A stretch of 64,000 nt of DNA from Leisingera caerulea DSM 24564 (GTDB lineage: Bacteria > Pseudomonadota > Alphaproteobacteria > Rhodobacterales > Rhodobacteraceae), in NCBI RefSeq assembly GCF_000473325.1, contig NZ_KI421513.1, positions 3,456,585-3,520,584 of the forward strand. Direction: 5' to 3'. The first letter of the stretch is position 1. Each line of letters begins with the position of its first letter. Of this stretch, positions 25,027-33,350 are shown in pieces. The translations under genes were made by a program, and so were the position numbers. The notes below the pieces were generated by a model. It worked only from the letters and a program-made list of their open reading frames with translations. It did not search any database and was not told the origin of the DNA.

Positions 25027-25914
25027 ATGCGCCAATGGCTCTCCATAGCTGCAACCCTGCTGGTGATCGGCCTGTCCCCCGGGCCTGCAAACGCCGGCTG
25101 TGCCGTCCACCGCGACCTGTCGGATCTGCACCGGGCAACCAAGGGGTTTCTCTCCTATCTCAGCACCGGCAAGGCGGCGTACAGCGTGCAGCATCTGCGC
25201 AGCTGGATCAGCGCGAATCCGCCTGCGCCGCTGCGGCAGCGCATGCGTGCGGTGGGGATTCAATCCGTTGAGCCCGGCACGATGGAGCTGCTGAAAAAGC
25301 AAACGATGGTGCTGCAGATTCTCGACAGCCAGGGCCGCGCCGCGGCGCTGGAAAGCGCCCGGCACATGGGCATCCAGGATCTGGCCACGGAATTCGGCAT
25401 CCGGGTCGAGGCCCTGCCCTGCGACCAGGTCAAGGACGACGGCGACGGCAGCAAGCTGGTTGCGATCAATGCCGCGGACGCGCGCCAGCGCCAGCAGATC
25501 ATCAATGCCGCCATCGCCTGGGTGTCCTTTCTGGTGCTGGGCGGCAGCGTGCTGTATTTCCTCGACCGGATCGGCATCCGCAAGATCCGCCGCACCAAAC
25601 GCTATCCCTGCTCGGTGCCATGCGTGCTGCAGGCCGGCGGCCGGACGGTGCCGGCCCACCTGGTCGACCTGAGCCGGGCCGGCGCCAAGGTGCGCCCCGA
25701 TGCCCCGTGCGAAATTGCGTCCCGGGTGACCCTCAGTTTCGGCGGCTATACCCTGGATGCCAGCGTGCGGTGGCAGACGGCTGACTATTTCGGTGTCAAG
25801 TTCTCCAGGGATTTCAACTTCCTGCAGCTGCATCGCCTGCTGGAAGCCTTCCCGCTGGAAGATGAGGACGGCCCGCCGCGGGCAGCGCGGATGCCGCCCG
25901 GACTGGGGATCTAG
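25027..25914 (+). CDS. Membrane-anchored PilZ protein A, 295 aa
   Basis: Signal peptide 1-23, a helical periplasmic domain about 25-155, one membrane segment about 160-179, then a cytoplasmic PilZ domain about 188-275. The c-di-GMP motifs are both present: RxxxR (R188-R192) and DLSRAG (D214-G219). Cys25 and Cys132 flank the periplasmic domain and are conserved in the next gene, suggesting a disulfide. ATG 25027 has GAGGAA upstream; earlier in-frame starts are rejected. Likely a c-di-GMP effector that passes a signal across the membrane; partner unknown. Confidence 0.82.
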   Translation: MRQWLSIAATLLVIGLSPGPANAGCAVHRDLSDLHRATKGFLSYLSTGKAAYSVQHLRSWISANPPAPLRQRMRAVGIQSVEPGTMELLKKQTMVLQILDSQGRAAALESARHMGIQDLATEFGIRVEALPCDQVKDDGDGSKLVAINAADARQRQQIINAAIAWVSFLVLGGSVLYFLDRIGIRKIRRTKRYPCSVPCVLQAGGRTVPAHLVDLSRAGAKVRPDAPCEIASRVTLSFGGYTLDASVRWQTADYFGVKFSRDFNFLQLHRLLEAFPLEDEDGPPRAARMPPGLGI

Positions 25915-26153
25915 CAGCCGCAGCCCGGCCCCCGCGGCGCAATGCCCGCCGTCTGCCGCCTGTGCAGCATTCCATGACGAAAACGGGCGCCCCTGCAGCA
26001 GCAGGACCGCCCGGTTTCCTGACTGGGCGAACCTGCCTGACCGGACGGCCGCGGATAAGATTTAACGGAAGTTTGCTGCGTCCGCTTGCCGTGCATTAAG
26101 ACGGGCAAGATATACCCGGAGGGGATCGCTACACAGTTTCTCGAGTCGCCCGG

Positions 26154-27062
26154 ATGCCCGCCAAGCCCATCATTTTTTCAGCCGCCGCAGCCCTGATCCT
26201 TGCCCTGGGCGGCACAGCGGCGGCCGCTGCGCCCTCCGCCTCCCGCGCGACCTGCATGCTGCTGTCGGATCTTGTGATGATGCAGCATCAGATGCGCCAG
26301 TTTCACGAGATGCTGAAAACCGGGAATGATACCGGCGAAGCCCGCAGATTGCGCAACTGGCTGGTTGACCATCCCCAGGTGGACCTGCGCATCCGGCTGC
26401 GCCGGGCCGGGATGCAGAGCTATGAGCGGTCCACGCTGGATTTGATCACCCGCTACAAAAGCCTGCTGGAAATCCAACGCAGGCACGGTCGCAGAAAGGC
26501 CGCGGCAAATGCACAACGCCGGGGCACTGAAGCGCTGTTGCAGATTTATGCTGCGCGCATTGTGCCCCTGCCCTGCAACTATGTCCCGCCGCAGGGCACC
26601 GCCGGCGCCGCGCTGAGCGGCCTGGGCAAGCTGAAGCGGCTGCCGCAGGAGACGGTCATCGCCGGCTCTTTGCTGACCCTTATTCTTGGTGCTGCGGCTG
26701 CGTTTGTGCTGCAACGCCTGGCCCGGCGGCGCCTGCGGCTGTCCCGCCGCCATCCCTGCGCGCTGCCCTGCATCCTGAAATGCGGCGATTACCGGTTCGA
26801 GGCGCGGATTGTGGACATCAGCCGGCTGGGCGCCAAGGTCCGGGTGGGTCTGGAGGACGGCCAGACCGTGCCAGCCATCGCGGGAGATGTGACGGCCGGC
26901 GTGACCGGCCTGCCGCCGGTAGAGGCTCAGGCCCTTCGGCAAGACCACGACTATGTCGGGATAAAGTTCGCCAGGCGGCTGTCCCGGGGGCAGCTGAAAA
27001 CGCTTCTCAAGCGGAATGCAGCGCAGACTGTTGAGCCGGACGCTGCGGTCAGCACTGCCTGA
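26154..27062 (+). CDS. Membrane-anchored PilZ protein B, paralogue of A, 302 aa
   Basis: Same plan as its neighbour: signal peptide about 1-26, helical periplasmic part with Cys34 and Cys141, membrane segment about 166-187, and PilZ domain from about 195 with RxxxR (R195-R199) and DISRLG (D221-G226). Overall identity is modest, so the duplication is old. The 239 bases between the two genes contain no terminator, but a separate promoter is possible. No enzymatic domain; probably a c-di-GMP-binding adaptor. Confidence 0.8.
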   Translation: MPAKPIIFSAAAALILALGGTAAAAAPSASRATCMLLSDLVMMQHQMRQFHEMLKTGNDTGEARRLRNWLVDHPQVDLRIRLRRAGMQSYERSTLDLITRYKSLLEIQRRHGRRKAAANAQRRGTEALLQIYAARIVPLPCNYVPPQGTAGAALSGLGKLKRLPQETVIAGSLLTLILGAAAAFVLQRLARRRLRLSRRHPCALPCILKCGDYRFEARIVDISRLGAKVRVGLEDGQTVPAIAGDVTAGVTGLPPVEAQALRQDHDYVGIKFARRLSRGQLKTLLKRNAAQTVEPDAAVSTA

Positions 27063-27128
27063 TCCACGCACGCCCGGCCGGGCGCTGCCTGCGGGCGCTC
27101 CGCAGACAGCAGGCCGGGGCCTTTGGGG

Positions 27129-27872
27129 TTACTGGAATTCCGCCACCGGTTCCGGTTCCGGCTGGGCAACCGCCAGCGCATCCTCAACCGACAGCGTTTT
27201 GCGGAACAGCGCCCGGCCCACCATCGCGCCGGAGATGTTCTGAATGTACTTCAGCCGTGAAATATCATCGGCATTGCGCACCACGCCGTTGGCAATCACC
27301 GGCAGCTTCACCGTGGACGCCAGATGCGACATCAGCCCCATCTGCGCCTCGGTATCGGCGACGTCGGAGTCGATGTCGGTGATGATGATGCCGGCAAACG
27401 GCGCGCCCTCAAAGGCCTCCAGATAGGCTTCGGGGGTGAAGGCGCCGGACTTGCGCCAGCCGTCGGTCATCACCTGGCCCTGCCAGATATCAACTGCCAG
27501 CACGATCTGGTCCGGATGGTGTTCGGCCAGTTCGCGCACCAGATGCGGGTCGCGGGCAGCCAGGGTGCCGATCACGATGCGCCCTGCCCCCTTGTCGATC
27601 CAGTGCTCAACCTGCTCGCGCGAGCGGATGCCGCCGCCCAGCTGCACCGGAATGCCGGCGCCGCGGATGATGTCGGTCACCAGCTCTTCGTTGCTGTAAT
27701 CGCCTTCAATGGCGCTGAAGTCGGTCAGGTGCATCCATTCCGCCCCTGCGGCAGCAAAGCCTTTGGCGGTTTCCACCGGGTCCACGTGCCAGATCTGCGG
27801 CTCGTCGAGGCGGCCTTTTTCGAGGGTCACGCAGCGGCCGTTCTGAATCTCCATCGTGGGGTAAATCATCAT
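27129..27872 (-). CDS. HisA-like TIM-barrel protein, divergent paralogue, 247 aa
   Basis: Belongs to the HisA/HisF family (ProFAR isomerase fold). The phosphate sites are present (QLGGGIRS near 77-84, then ANGVVRNADDI). The usual catalytic Asp of the first strand (PAID in HisA) is Glu8 here (PTME); the second Asp is kept (LAVD, D128), but the RDG of the TDI-RDG motif is SDV. No other his genes are nearby. It may act on another phosphosugar or be a changed HisA; a true housekeeping HisA presumably lies elsewhere. Converges with PilZ B. Confidence 0.75.
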   Translation of the reverse strand: MMIYPTMEIQNGRCVTLEKGRLDEPQIWHVDPVETAKGFAAAGAEWMHLTDFSAIEGDYSNEELVTDIIRGAGIPVQLGGGIRSREQVEHWIDKGAGRIVIGTLAARDPHLVRELAEHHPDQIVLAVDIWQGQVMTDGWRKSGAFTPEAYLEAFEGAPFAGIIITDIDSDVADTEAQMGLMSHLASTVKLPVIANGVVRNADDISRLKYIQNISGAMVGRALFRKTLSVEDALAVAQPEPEPVAEFQ

Positions 27873-28063
27873 AGTGCCAGTCTCCTCTGTGTTCTGCCTG
27901 TCACGGAAATATTAGCACGGATAATACCCTCCGATACGCCGTATCCTGACCATTTGTGGAACAATTGCGGCACGCGCGCCCGGCCGCCTGGTAGCGCAAA
28001 CAAGCAAGGGGCCAGATTGCCGCAGGAGCAGATTCGGACCCCCCCGGCCGGCACCGGATACGC

Positions 28064-28103
28064 AAAAAGAAAACGGCGCCCTCCGCACGGGAGAGCGCCG
28101 TTT
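28064..28103 (-). terminator. Rho-independent terminator after acpP
   Basis: Minus-strand AAACGGCGC stem with inner CTCC/GGAG pairing, followed by a T-rich tract, 25 bases after the acpP stop. Confidence 0.8.
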
Positions 28104-28127
28104 ATTCCGGTCATCCGGAAGCGTGGC

Positions 28128-28361
28128 TTAGGACGCTTCGGAGATGAACTTGACCGCGTCGCCGAAGGTCTGGATGGTTTCGGCTGCGTCGTCCGGGATC
28201 TCGATGCCGAACTCTTCTTCAAACGCCATCACCAGTTCCACGGTGTCCAGGCTGTCTGCGCCCAGATCGTCGATGAAGGAGGCGTTTTCAGTGACTTTGT
28301 CCTCTTCAACACCCAGGTGCTCAACAACGATCTTCTTAACGCGATCTGCGACGTCGCTCAT
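28128..28361 (-). CDS. acpP: Acyl carrier protein, 77 aa
   Basis: Carries growing acyl chains on a 4'-phosphopantetheine arm at Ser37 in [10 protein letters not shown]. Acidic four-helix protein of standard length. GAGGAAGAG lies just before the ATG. It has its own promoter and terminator, fitting the high expression of ACP. Confidence 0.97.
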   Translation of the reverse strand: MSDVADRVKKIVVEHLGVEEDKVTENASFIDDLGADSLDTVELVMAFEEEFGIEIPDDAAETIQTFGDAVKFISEAS

Positions 28362-28509
28362 GTCTCTTCCTCGTATTTCAGGGCACTCTGCCCGGTTCTG
28401 CCCTTGCCCGTGCGGGCGGCGTGGTTATTGCCCGGAGCGGGCGGTGTTATCCCCGCGGGACGGGGACAGTGCGGCGTTTCCCTTAGGAAATACCTGCGGA
28501 TATGGGCCG

Positions 28510-28537
28510 CCTATAGCATAGACCGCGGCCAAGGCAA
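28510..28537 (-). promoter_or_regulatory. Likely acpP promoter
   Basis: Minus-strand TTGCCT (28532-28537) and TATAGG (28510-28515) with a 16-base spacer; TGC before the -10 gives an extended -10 element. About 150 bases before the acpP ATG. Confidence 0.5.
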
Positions 28538-28722
28538 ACGGTTTCGCTTGGTAACGAATCCCGCGGCAGCCGGTATCGTGCGGGTATGAAGCCGTGCAGA
28601 TGGCCCCGCAATCAAGTGGTTGCAAGAGTGTTAACGGACTTTTTTGGCAATTCCGCCGTTTTTCAACCGCTTGACGGCAACGGCAGGACTGGCTGCGCGG
28701 CGCGCTTGGCGAGATATGGCGT

Positions 28723-28752
28723 AAAAAAGCCCCGCAAACAGGCTGCGGGGCT
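28723..28752 (-). terminator. Rho-independent terminator after fabG
   Basis: AGCCCCGCA pairs with TGCGGGGCT around a short loop, followed on the minus strand by six T. Confidence 0.88.
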
Positions 28753-28778
28753 CGGCAATTCAGAGGCTGGCACGGGGC

Positions 28779-29516
28779 TCAGATCATCGCCATGCCGCCA
28801 TTCACATGCAGGGTTGTGCCGGTGACATAGCCCGCTTCCTGGCTGGCCAGATAGAGAACGGCAGAGGCGATTTCGTTCGAATCCCCCATGCGGCCCGCCG
28901 GGATCTGGCTCAGAATCGCGTCTTTCTGGCTGTCGTTCAGCTTGTCGGTCATCGCGGTGGCGATGAAGCCCGGCGCGACTGCGTTGACGGTGATGCCGCG
29001 GTTGGCGACTTCATAGGCCAGCGACTTGGACATGCCGATCATGCCGGCCTTGGAAGCGGCATAGTTGCCCTGGCCCGGGTTGCCGGTGGCGCCCACGACG
29101 GAAGAGATATTGATGATGCGGCCCCAGCGCGCCTTCATCATGCCGCGCAGCACGCCGCGGCAAAGCCGCATGGTGGAGGTGAGGTTCACGTTCAGCACGC
29201 TGTCCCATTCCTCGTCCTTCATGCGCATGAACAGGTTGTCGCGGGTGATGCCTGCATTGTTGACCAGGATGTCGACGGAGCCCATCGCCTCTGCCGCCTG
29301 TTTCGGCAGCGCCTCGACCGCTTCGGCGTCGGAGAGGTTGCAGGGCAGCACATGGGCGCGCTCGCCCAGCTCTTCGGCCAGCGCCTTGAGCGGCTCTTCG
29401 CGGGTGCCGGACAGGGCGACGGTAGCGCCTGCCGCGTGCAGCGCGCGGGCGATGTCGCCGCCGATGCCGCCGGAGGCGCCGGTGACGAGGGCATTCTTGC
29501 CAGTCAGATCAAACAT
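28779..29516 (-). CDS. fabG: 3-oxoacyl-ACP reductase, 245 aa
   Basis: NADPH-dependent short-chain dehydrogenase, first reduction step of fatty-acid elongation. TGASGGIG near residue 13 binds the cofactor; ISSVVG and YAASKAG carry the Ser, Tyr and Lys of the active site. Length is exactly standard. It is 56 bases after fabD on the same strand, most likely one operon. Confidence 0.97.
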   Translation of the reverse strand: MFDLTGKNALVTGASGGIGGDIARALHAAGATVALSGTREEPLKALAEELGERAHVLPCNLSDAEAVEALPKQAAEAMGSVDILVNNAGITRDNLFMRMKDEEWDSVLNVNLTSTMRLCRGVLRGMMKARWGRIINISSVVGATGNPGQGNYAASKAGMIGMSKSLAYEVANRGITVNAVAPGFIATAMTDKLNDSQKDAILSQIPAGRMGDSNEIASAVLYLASQEAGYVTGTTLHVNGGMAMI

Positions 29517-29572
29517 GTCGTTTCCTTCAGTTGCGGTTCCGGGCCGCGCGGGGCTGACGCCGGAAAATCTCT

Positions 29573-30505
29573 TTATGCTTCGGCGGCGGCCTTGGCGTCC
29601 TCGGGGGTGCCGACCTGGCGGCAGGCCAGCGCGCGGTCGATCTTGCGGATCATGCCCGACAGCGCCTTGCCCGCGCCGATCTCCCAGAATTCGGTGACGC
29701 CCTTGGCCGCCATCGCCTGCACGCTTTCGCGCCAGCGCACGGAGCCGGTCACTTGCTCGACCAGCAATTGGCGGATTTCGTCCGGGCTGGTCACCGCATC
29801 GGCGCGCACGTTGGCGATCAGCGGCACCGCGGGGGATTTAATCTCAACACCGGCCAGCGCCTCGGCCATGGCGTCGGCGGCGGGCTGCATCAGGGCGCAG
29901 TGGAAGGGGGCGGACACCGGCAGCATCACGGCGCGCTTGGCGCCCTTTTCCTTGGCGATCACAGCGGCGCGTTCCACCGCTGCCTTGGCGCCGGAGACCA
30001 CCACCTGGGTGGGATCGTTGTCGTTGGCGGCCTGGCAGACCTCGCCTTGCGCGGCTTCCTCAGCCACTGCGCGCACCGCGTCGAGGTCCAGGCCCAAGAT
30101 CGCGGCCATGGCGCCCTCGCCCACCGGCACGGCGCTTTGCATCGCAAGGCCGCGGGTGCGCAGCAGGCGGGCGGTGTCGGTCACCGAGATCGCCCCGGCC
30201 GCCGCCAGTGCCGAGTATTCGCCCAGCGAGTGGCCGGCCACAAAGGCGGCCTTTTCAATCGTAACGCCTTCGGCCTCCAGCGCCCGCATGGCGGCCATCG
30301 AGGTGGCCATCAGCGCGGGCTGCGCGTTCTGGGTCAGGGTCAGGGTTTCGATATCGCCCTCCCAGATCAGCTGGCTCAGGCTTTCCCCCAGCGCTTCATC
30401 AACCTCGTCAAAGACGGCCTTGGCCGCCGGATAGGCATCAGCCAGCGCCTTGCCCATCCCGATGGTTTGGGCGCCCTGGCCGGGGAACACGAATGCGATC
30501 GTCAT
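29573..30505 (-). CDS. fabD: Malonyl-CoA:ACP transacylase, 310 aa
   Basis: Loads malonyl groups onto ACP. FVFPGQGAQTIGMG is the N-terminal signature, GHSLGEYSALAAAG holds the nucleophile Ser, and SAPFHCALM the catalytic His. ATG 30505 gives the usual MTIAFVFPGQG start. Divergent from the cytochrome-YceI fusion gene, with 179 bases between the starts. Confidence 0.96.
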   Translation of the reverse strand: MTIAFVFPGQGAQTIGMGKALADAYPAAKAVFDEVDEALGESLSQLIWEGDIETLTLTQNAQPALMATSMAAMRALEAEGVTIEKAAFVAGHSLGEYSALAAAGAISVTDTARLLRTRGLAMQSAVPVGEGAMAAILGLDLDAVRAVAEEAAQGEVCQAANDNDPTQVVVSGAKAAVERAAVIAKEKGAKRAVMLPVSAPFHCALMQPAADAMAEALAGVEIKSPAVPLIANVRADAVTSPDEIRQLLVEQVTGSVRWRESVQAMAAKGVTEFWEIGAGKALSGMIRKIDRALACRQVGTPEDAKAAAEA

Positions 30506-30684
30506 TGAAGACCTCGTCTGTTTTAGCGTTTGGCCTGATGTAACGGCCCTTGACGCAACGCACAAGCAAAGCTGCAGCCTGCGCACCGCAGCTGTGCGCG
30601 GATGAAGGGCGTGCGAATATTGCGCAGGGCGGCGGTGTTGCTACCTTGAGTGCAGCACACGACTTGAAAAGGACCCGTAGTCCC

Positions 30685-31926
30685 ATGCCCGGCCAAAACA
30701 CCTTTCAAAGCTATGGCAGCGTTGCCAAGACCTTCCACTGGCTGACCGCGCTGCTGATCTTCTCTGCCTTTCCGCTGGGCTATTTCGCCAATGAGCTGGC
30801 GCATGAGATCCAGAGCCCGGCGTTTGACGGCAGCCAGGCGGTGATCGAGCGGGCCACGCTGCTGTTCTCGCTGCACAAGACCATCGGGGTCACCGTGTTC
30901 TTTACCGCGCTGCTGCGCATCCTGTGGGCGCTGAGCCAGCCCAAGCCGGGGCTGCTGCACCCGGACCGCAAGGCAGAGGCGCTGGCGGCGGAGATGGTGC
31001 ATTGGCTGCTGTACGGCTCGCTGGTGGCGGTGCCGCTGAGCGGCTGGGTCCACCATGCCGCCACCACCGGTTTTGCGCCGATCTGGTGGCCGTTCGGGCA
31101 GACCCTGCCGTTTGTGCCGCAGTCCGAGGCCGTGGCAGAGCTGTCGGCGGGGCTGCACTGGGTGCTGGTCTGGACCCTGGCGGGGGCGCTGGGGCTGCAT
31201 ATTGCCGGCGCGCTCAAGCATCACGTGATCGACCGCGACGCCACCCTGCGGCGGATGCTGCCGGGCGGTTCCGGCGCACCGCAGCCCCCGGCGCAGAGCC
31301 ACAGCCTGCTGCCGCTGCTGGCGGCGCTGCTGGTCTGGGCCGGCGCGCTGGGCGGCGGGGCTGCAATCGGCGTCTTCGGCGGCAAGCAAACTGCCGGCAC
31401 CGCAACGCCGGTCGTGGCCGCAAAGCCGGGCGGCGGCGGGGCCGGCAGCTGGGCGGTGCAATCGGGCACAGTGGGGATTTCCGTCACCCAGATGGGCAGC
31501 GCGGTCTCCGGCAGCTTCGGCGAATGGGATGCAGTGATCAATTTCGAGGAGCCGGCAGCACCGGGCCCGGCCGGGGATGTGGAGGTGACGATCGCCATTC
31601 CCTCGCTGAAACTGGGAACGGTGACACAGCAGGCAATGGGGGCGGATTATTTCGACAGCGCCAGTTTCCCCACCGCCCTGTTCAAGGCGGAGATCGAAAA
31701 ACTGGCAGACGGTTATGAGGCCGACGGCACGCTGACCATCAAGGGCCAGACGGTGCCGGTGACGCTGCCCTTTGACCTGGCGCTGGACGGGAGCACTGCG
31801 AAAATGACCGGCGGGCTGACCCTGAACCGGCTGGATTTCGGGATCGGCAAGAGCCTGCCGGACGAAAGCTCGCTAGGATTTTCGGTGGAGGTTGCGGTGG
31901 AGCTGGAGGCCGAACGGGAGGAGTGA
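30685..31926 (+). CDS. Cytochrome b561-YceI fusion protein, 413 aa
   Basis: Residues about 10-185 form a cytochrome b561-like di-heme membrane domain with four helices; likely heme ligands are in TFHWLTALL, LFSLHKTIG, GLHWVLVW and LGLHIAGALKHH. A fifth helix about 210-232 leads to a Gly/Ala linker and a YceI lipocalin-like domain (about 250-410), which in relatives binds isoprenoids such as ubiquinone. The fusion suggests electron transfer to or from a periplasmic quinone-like ligand. AAAAGGA lies before the ATG. A separate YceI gene lies 0.7 kb downstream on the other strand. Confidence 0.85.
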   Translation: MPGQNTFQSYGSVAKTFHWLTALLIFSAFPLGYFANELAHEIQSPAFDGSQAVIERATLLFSLHKTIGVTVFFTALLRILWALSQPKPGLLHPDRKAEALAAEMVHWLLYGSLVAVPLSGWVHHAATTGFAPIWWPFGQTLPFVPQSEAVAELSAGLHWVLVWTLAGALGLHIAGALKHHVIDRDATLRRMLPGGSGAPQPPAQSHSLLPLLAALLVWAGALGGGAAIGVFGGKQTAGTATPVVAAKPGGGGAGSWAVQSGTVGISVTQMGSAVSGSFGEWDAVINFEEPAAPGPAGDVEVTIAIPSLKLGTVTQQAMGADYFDSASFPTALFKAEIEKLADGYEADGTLTIKGQTVPVTLPFDLALDGSTAKMTGGLTLNRLDFGIGKSLPDESSLGFSVEVAVELEAEREE

Positions 31927-32000
31927 TCCGGGGCGTTCACGCCCTCCCGCGCCTGCGGAAGTCCCGGCTGCGCCGGCTCCCCCTGGCAGCCTTGGGCCCG

Positions 32001-32022
32001 GCGCCGCGCTCACGCGCGGCGC
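32001..32022. repeat. Perfect GC-rich hairpin after the fusion gene
   Basis: GCGCCGCGC and GCGCGGCGC form a 9-base perfect stem with a 4-base loop and no T tract. Similar in type to the hairpin at 4762-4786; may mark a transcript end. Confidence 0.5.
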
Positions 32023-32124
32023 TGTGTGCTTGTGGCGCACATGTTCCGGGCTTAGGCCAGCCGCCCGGCCGGGAAAGGCCCGCGGGCGGGTTTCTGCTCA
32101 ACAGGTCCGTGCAATGGCCGGGCG

Positions 32125-32445
32125 TCAGTGGCTGTGCCTGTAATAGCCGCCGTGACGTGACCGGTGACGGTGAATGCCCCGGTAGTGGTGGCGGTACCGT
32201 TTGACGTGGTGGCGGCCGCCGTAGGGCTTGTAGTAGGTCCGCGGATAATAGCTGTGATTATAGCCGTGATGGCGGTGTTTGCGGTCATCCAGGCTTTTGG
32301 CGATGATGCCCAGGGCAAGCAGCCCGGCTACGGCGCGGGCCGCATCATGGCCTGAATCATGGGCGGCGGCTGGCGCTGCAAATGCCAGATTGGCTGCGAG
32401 GGCCAAGGCCGCGCCGGCCGAAGCGAAGAAGCCTAAGCGGGACAT
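32125..32445 (-). CDS. Small exported His/Tyr/Arg-rich protein, 106 aa
   Basis: A signal peptide (about 1-27, FFASAGAALALAANLAFAAPA) and a short hydrophobic stretch (AVAGLLALGIIAKSL) are followed by a low-complexity tail of His, Tyr, Arg and Gly (KHRHHGYNHSYYPRTYY and similar) with over 15 His. AAAGGAGG precedes ATG 32445. Such tails can bind metal ions or nucleic acid, but no function is known; roseobacters and rhizobia carry similar small proteins. Confidence 0.75.
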   Translation of the reverse strand: MSRLGFFASAGAALALAANLAFAAPAAAHDSGHDAARAVAGLLALGIIAKSLDDRKHRHHGYNHSYYPRTYYKPYGGRHHVKRYRHHYRGIHRHRSRHGGYYRHSH

Positions 32446-32560
32446 GGGTGCCTCCTTTCCGAGTTGGCCGGAGAGGCCATCTTCAGCCTGCTCCTGAAGC
32501 GCCGGAAAGGCCAATGAACTTGTGTCACGCTTTGGGGAGGCCGGCAGCGGCAGGCAAACG

Positions 32561-32589
32561 AAAACCGCCGGCCCGTTGGGGGCCGGCGG
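32561..32589 (-). terminator. Rho-independent terminator after yceI
   Basis: CCGCCGGCCC pairs with GGGCCGGCGG, then four T on the minus strand, about 28 bases after the stop. Confidence 0.7.
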
Positions 32590-32617
32590 CTGGAAATTCG
32601 CTGAGGCGGCAGCTGGA

Positions 32618-33196
32618 TCAGCTGTCGGCCTTCATCGCCTCGACCGAGATCTTGATGTTGACCTCGTCGCTGACGAAGGGCGCGAACTGGCCCAGGTTGT
32701 AGTCGGAGCGCAGGACCTGGGTGGTGGCGTCGAAACCGGCCCAGGGCTTCTTGGCCATCGGATGCTCGCCTTTCTGGTTCAGCTTGGCATCCAGCACCAC
32801 CGATTTGGTCACACCGTTCAGGGTCAGATCGCCGGTGATCTTGGCGGTCTCCTCGCCGGTCACTTCGATGCCGGTGGAGGTGAAGCTGATGGTTTCATCC
32901 TCAGTGGCGTCGAAGAAATCCTTGGTCATAAAGTGGTCGAAGCGCGCCTGCCAGCCGGTGAACATGCTGCTGAGCGGCATGGACACGGAGACGGAGGAAT
33001 TTGCCGGGTCTTCCTGGTCAAACATGATCTCGCCCTCAAAACCGGCGAACAGCCCGTAGGTGGTCGAATAGCCCAGGTGGTTGTAATCGAACAGGATCTG
33101 GCTGTGGCCGGGATCCAGGACGTATTTTTCGGGGGCGGCAGCAGCGCCGGTTGCGGCGGCAGCGGCCAGGGCGGCGGCAAGCAGTGTCTTTTTCAT
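32618..33196 (-). CDS. Periplasmic YceI family protein, 192 aa
   Basis: Signal peptide 1-20 (LLAAALAAAAATGAAA), then the YceI lipocalin-like barrel: VLDPGHSQILFDYNHLG at the start and NGVTKSVVLDAKL in the middle. Family members bind long isoprenoid chains. ATG 33196 fits the signal peptide; a 34-codon extension upstream is rejected. Partner domain is fused to cytochrome b561 in the gene 0.7 kb away. Confidence 0.9.
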   Translation of the reverse strand: MKKTLLAAALAAAAATGAAAAPEKYVLDPGHSQILFDYNHLGYSTTYGLFAGFEGEIMFDQEDPANSSVSVSMPLSSMFTGWQARFDHFMTKDFFDATEDETISFTSTGIEVTGEETAKITGDLTLNGVTKSVVLDAKLNQKGEHPMAKKPWAGFDATTQVLRSDYNLGQFAPFVSDEVNIKISVEAMKADS

Positions 33197-33298
33197 GGAA
33201 AGGCTCCGTCTGAAGAAATCTTGTGGCAACAGATGTGGCGAACGGCTCCCGAAAAGGAAGCCGGCAAAAACCAACAGTACCTGTGAGCGGGCGAACAC

Positions 33299-33324
33299 AA
33301 AACCCGGCGGCTGTGCAGCCGGGC
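33299..33324 (-). terminator. Probable terminator after the gene at 33351
   Basis: CCCGGC...GCCGGG with nested GGCTG/CAGCC pairing, followed by four T on the minus strand. One bulge weakens it. Confidence 0.5.
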
Positions 33325-33350
33325 CTCACTCGCGGGAAAGTGATGATCCG

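Larger units (their letters stand above)
28362..28778. other. Intergenic region between fabG and acpP
   Basis: 417 bases without a gene. It contains the acpP promoter at 28510-28537 and the fabG terminator at 28723-28752. Confidence 0.6.
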
